NCBI GenBank assembly: GCA_029256665.1
Contig: JAQSXN010000092.1
Coordinates: forward strand, 1 to 9,959
Source of the DNA: Paenibacillus sp.
GTDB taxonomy: Bacteria > Bacillota > Bacilli > Paenibacillales > Paenibacillaceae
DNA length: 9,959 bases
Direction of reading: 5' to 3'
Part shown: positions 7,266 to 9,959 of the stretch, in pieces
Numbering within the stretch: the first letter of the stretch is position 1
Layout of the letters: each line of letters starts with the position of its first letter
Notes under the pieces: generated by a model
Told to the model about the DNA's origin: nothing
The model's database searches: none
The model's input: the letters and a program-made list of their open reading frames with translations, nothing else
Position numbers and translations under genes: made by a program

Positions 7266-8900
7266 TTAACGATTCGACGTCTGTTTCTTCATTCCTGCCT
7301 GCTCCCGAAATTCTTGAGGAGACATGCCCGACCACTTTTTGAATACGCGGGTGAACGAATGGGCGGCCTCATATCCGACGCTCATTCCGATTTCGGCGAT
7401 TTTGTTATCGGTGTTCTTCAACCGATCTTTGGCTTTCGCGAATCTTGCGTCCTCGATATATTCCGACAGCTTGACGCCGCGCTCCTGCTTGAACAAGCGG
7501 GACAAGTAGGAGGGATTGAGATGGATCTCGTCCGCGAGACGCACGAGAGACAGATCTTCGGCGATATGTTCGTCAATGAACGAGCATATTTTGTCGATGG
7601 CCGTAATGGCTCGGCTTTGCTCCCCCCGCTCGCGTACGGCGAACAGGTCCTTCGCGGCCGTCTTCAAGCTGTCGAACCTTTCTTGCCAGGAGGGGTGCGC
7701 ATCCAATTGCATCAAGCTTCCCGCCGGAAGCTGTCCTTGCTCGTTCCATCGGTTGGAATAGGATAACAAGGCAAGCGAGATCGAATAATAAAGCTCCGCC
7801 GCATAGGACGAGGGTCGGCTCCCGTCTATGGCAGGTCTCGTTAATTCATCGAACAATCCAAGGAACTCCGCTCTCCTGCCGCCTTCCAGATGAGCCGCGA
7901 GCATCTCCGCCTTCTCGCCGGGGAAACGCCACCGCATCCGGGACGTTGCGTCCGCTTCGCGCAGCCGTACGGATTGAACCATTCGGGTTCCGTCCCCTAC
8001 CCGCAGATGCTCATGTTCCCGCAGCTTGTCGTAAGCTCTAGGCAACGATGCCCAGGCCGTCTCTTCGGCCCCCAGCGTGACGGACAATTTAACGGCAAGC
8101 GATTCCCTGCAAGCGTCCTGTATGAGCTCGAACGTTCCTTCAAGGAACGTTACCGTCTTCTCGAATCCGATTTCATGGGAATCCGAAGGAGAAGGGAGCG
8201 GCTGGACCAGCCAGACGGGATCCCCGTAACGATCGATCACGCCGAGGCTCCTAGTCTTCTCCCCCAGGTACGAATCCGCCAGAAGCTTTACCTTTAGGGC
8301 CGTTTCCTGACGATCCGCATAAGAACGGCGGGATTCCGCGAGGGATAGGCTGCCAAGGGCGATTAGAACGGGAAGATCGGGATTGAACGCGATGTTCAAT
8401 CTTTTGAAGTTCTCTCCCATCGTCTCGTCGGCCCCGCCCTCGAACAGAAGATGTCGGACGTAATTGCCGCTGGCCAGCGCTTCCAAAGCGCTTAAGCTCT
8501 CCTTGGACTTCTGCAAGAGATCGGCCGTTTTCAATTCCTCCTCGATCTCCGATACCGCTTGACCGACCGCGTCGATCAGTTTGTTATAGCCCTCGCTCTT
8601 AAGCAGATAACGAACGCCGGGCCATTGAATGGCCTGGTACATGGATTCGAAATCATGATAACCGGTAAGAAAGATCAGCTTGCAATTCGGCCAATTGGAA
8701 CGAATCTCGTCCATCAAGGCAAGACCGTCCATCTCGGGCATGGCGATATCGGAGATCACGATGTCGAAGCGCGTTCTTCGCAGCCATTGCAACGCCTCTT
8801 CGCCCGAATACGCTTTGTACAAATCCAAATCGAGAGTCAGCTTGCTCAAAACTTCGTACAGTCCGTCCGTAATGATCTCCTCGTCATCCACGATTAACAA
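7266..8900 (-). CDS. YesN-type response regulator (REC + AraC-type HTH)
   Basis: A response regulator of about 544 residues. The receiver domain (1 to about 115) has the acidic pair D5/D6, phospho-acceptor D51 in VISDIAMPEMDG, T79 and K101. A long middle region (about 130-430) shows no motif I can name. The C-terminus (about 434-532) is an AraC-type double helix-turn-helix, with LVRLADEIHLNPSYLSRLFK and a second helix pair around IGMSVGYEAAHSFTRVFKKW. It should be phosphorylated by the overlapping kinase and activate sugar uptake or catabolism genes. The start is uncertain. The first standard start codon is the TTG at 8900, giving M-LIVDDEE, with an AAAGGAG (8922-8916) 15 bases upstream. An ATC three codons earlier (8906-8904) would give the family-typical (M)RLLIVDDE with 9-base spacing. 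The gene overlaps the end of the kinase gene and finishes with tandem TAA codons. Confidence 0.93.
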   Translation of the reverse strand: MLIVDDEEIITDGLYEVLSKLTLDLDLYKAYSGEEALQWLRRTRFDIVISDIAMPEMDGLALMDEIRSNWPNCKLIFLTGYHDFESMYQAIQWPGVRYLLKSEGYNKLIDAVGQAVSEIEEELKTADLLQKSKESLSALEALASGNYVRHLLFEGGADETMGENFKRLNIAFNPDLPVLIALGSLSLAESRRSYADRQETALKVKLLADSYLGEKTRSLGVIDRYGDPVWLVQPLPSPSDSHEIGFEKTVTFLEGTFELIQDACRESLAVKLSVTLGAEETAWASLPRAYDKLREHEHLRVGDGTRMVQSVRLREADATSRMRWRFPGEKAEMLAAHLEGGRRAEFLGLFDELTRPAIDGSRPSSYAAELYYSISLALLSYSNRWNEQGQLPAGSLMQLDAHPSWQERFDSLKTAAKDLFAVRERGEQSRAITAIDKICSFIDEHIAEDLSLVRLADEIHLNPSYLSRLFKQERGVKLSEYIEDARFAKAKDRLKNTDNKIAEIGMSVGYEAAHSFTRVFKKWSGMSPQEFREQAGMKKQTSNR

Positions 8901-9959
8901 TCTGATCGCCGCCCACTCCTTTCTCCGCGCGCAGGTTCAGCGTGGCTTGCAAGCCCCCTAGCCCGCTGCGGGCAATGGACAGCCCGCCCCCTCCGAACGT
9001 CATCCGGATGCGGCGATGAATGTTGACCATGCCCGTAATTTCGCCTTGTTCTTCCTCCCCGCCAAGCCGTTCCCTCATCCGCGCCAAATCCTCGACCGTT
9101 AATCGCTCTCCGTTATCCTCCACGATGATTCGCTTCTCCTCCTCGTCTCCTTCGAAGCGTACAGAGATCACGCCGTCGCGGGCCTTCTTCTCGAGGCTGT
9201 GTTCGAAAGCGTTCTCGATGATGGGCTGCACGATCAGCCTCGGAACGAGCAAGGCATCCCAACCTGCGGGCAGAGGCTGAAAGTCGACCCTTATCCGTCT
9301 GGAGAAGCGAAGTTCCTGGATTTCTGTATACATGCGGGCATGTCTGATCTCCTGTCCGAGCGGCACGTTGTCCGAAGCGTTGCGCGTGACGAACTGAAAG
9401 TACTCGCCTAAGAGCGTCGTGAATTGCTCGATTCGTTCGGTATCCCCCGTCTTCGCCATCGTATTGAGTATAAAGAAGCTGTTGTACAAGAAATGGGGAT
9501 TGATCTGGGATTGCAACTGCTTAAGTTCTGCTTTCTGCGCTAAGATCTTTTGCTTGTAAGCCTGGTCGATAAGAGAACGGAGGTTGGCCACCATTTGATT
9601 GAAACGGCCGTACAAATAACGGAATTCATCCTTCGAGGCATGATCGATATAGATATCCAGGTCTCCGTTTTCCATTCTTCGAAAGCTTTTGACGAACGTC
9701 AACAAGGGCTTATGAATAAATTTATAAGTGGATAATGCATAGATGGCTATGATGGCAAGCGATAGGGACAAAAAGATCCAGGCCCAGGCATAGAACCGGT
9801 CGAGCGGCTCCCGGAACACCCTCTCCGGAATGAACCGATAGAGCGACAATTCCAGCTTGTCGGATGAAGCCTGCACGTAATAATAGCGCATGTTGGATAA
9901 ATCGACGGCGTCCGCGTCGCGGTTCAGCTCCCCCTTCGGCTTCTGGAGAAAATCCGCCA
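8884..9959 (-). CDS. YesM-type sensor histidine kinase, 5' end beyond the window (partial)
   Basis: The frame is open to the right edge, so the N-terminus and most of the sensor domain are missing. Residues here are counted from the Met at 9891, which is internal; 22 in-frame codons precede it. Visible in order: the end of an extracellular sensor region (to about 32), a membrane helix (about 33-58, from FYAWAWIFLSLSLAIIAIY), a HAMP linker (about 60-112), the His-kinase motif QINPHFLYNSFFILN with phospho-acceptor H133, and the ATPase domain with N-box IVQPIIENAFEHS (220-232), VEDNG (257-261) and a late GMVNIHRRIR glycine motif (287-296). The G1 box reads DNGERL where the family normally has DNG-x-G, so residue 263 is Arg. 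It presumably senses an extracellular sugar and phosphorylates the adjacent YesN-type regulator, whose start overlaps its last 17 bases. Confidence 0.93.
   Translation of the reverse strand, partial: ADFLQKPKGELNRDADAVDLSNMRYYYVQASSDKLELSLYRFIPERVFREPLDRFYAWAWIFLSLSLAIIAIYALSTYKFIHKPLLTFVKSFRRMENGDLDIYIDHASKDEFRYLYGRFNQMVANLRSLIDQAYKQKILAQKAELKQLQSQINPHFLYNSFFILNTMAKTGDTERIEQFTTLLGEYFQFVTRNASDNVPLGQEIRHARMYTEIQELRFSRRIRVDFQPLPAGWDALLVPRLIVQPIIENAFEHSLEKKARDGVISVRFEGDEEEKRIIVEDNGERLTVEDLARMRERLGGEEEQGEITGMVNIHRRIRMTFGGGGLSIARSGLGGLQATLNLRAEKGVGGDQIVNRG
8898..8922 (-). promoter_or_regulatory. Ribosome binding site and ambiguous start of the response-regulator gene
   Basis: AAAGGAG at 8922-8916 lies inside the kinase coding region. 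It is 9 bases from an in-frame ATC (8906-8904) and 15 bases from an in-frame TTG (8900-8898). No ATG or GTG in this frame lies between the site and the receiver domain's first strand. The kinase stop codon (8886-8884) is just downstream, so translational coupling is likely. Confidence 0.5.

Overview
The window comes from a low-to-mid GC Gram-positive, most likely a Paenibacillus/Cohnella-type member of the Bacillota. The evidence is strong AAGGAGG-type ribosome binding sites, a YesM/YesN-style sensor kinase and AraC-type response regulator pair, and an aldehyde dehydrogenase that closely resembles Bacillus subtilis YcbD (GucD). The genus is inferred. Every gene I can support lies on the minus strand, so transcription runs from the right edge to the left edge.

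In order of transcription: (i) 9959-8884, the C-terminal two thirds of a membrane sensor histidine kinase (YesM type, cut by the window edge); (ii) 8900-7266, its YesN-type response regulator, overlapping the kinase; (iii) 7227-6469, an IclR-family regulator; (iv) a 120-base gap with AT-rich direct and inverted repeats that look like an operator and promoter; (v) 6348-5473, an FAH-family sugar-acid dehydratase; (vi) 5441-3984, 2-oxoglutarate semialdehyde dehydrogenase; (vii) 3953-1956, a YjhG/YagF-type D-xylonate dehydratase; (viii) 1952-405, a GH43 beta-xylosidase/arabinofuranosidase; (ix) a 278-base gap with a perfect 11-bp hairpin and a sigma-A-like promoter; (x) 126-1, the first 42 residues of a membrane protein, probably a second sensor kinase.

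Genes v-vii give the lower three steps of the Weimberg (non-phosphorylating oxidative pentose) pathway: D-xylonate to 2-keto-3-deoxy-D-xylonate, to 2-oxoglutarate semialdehyde, to 2-oxoglutarate. The GH43 enzyme has no signal peptide and is separated from the xylonate dehydratase gene by three bases. It would free pentose inside the cell from imported oligosaccharides. No pentose dehydrogenase, lactonase or transporter is visible, so either those steps are encoded elsewhere or the imported substrate is already an aldonic acid. Control appears two-layered: a membrane two-component system, and an IclR regulator that probably acts at the repeats upstream of the FAH gene.

I see no tRNA, rRNA, CRISPR array, insertion sequence or phage gene.
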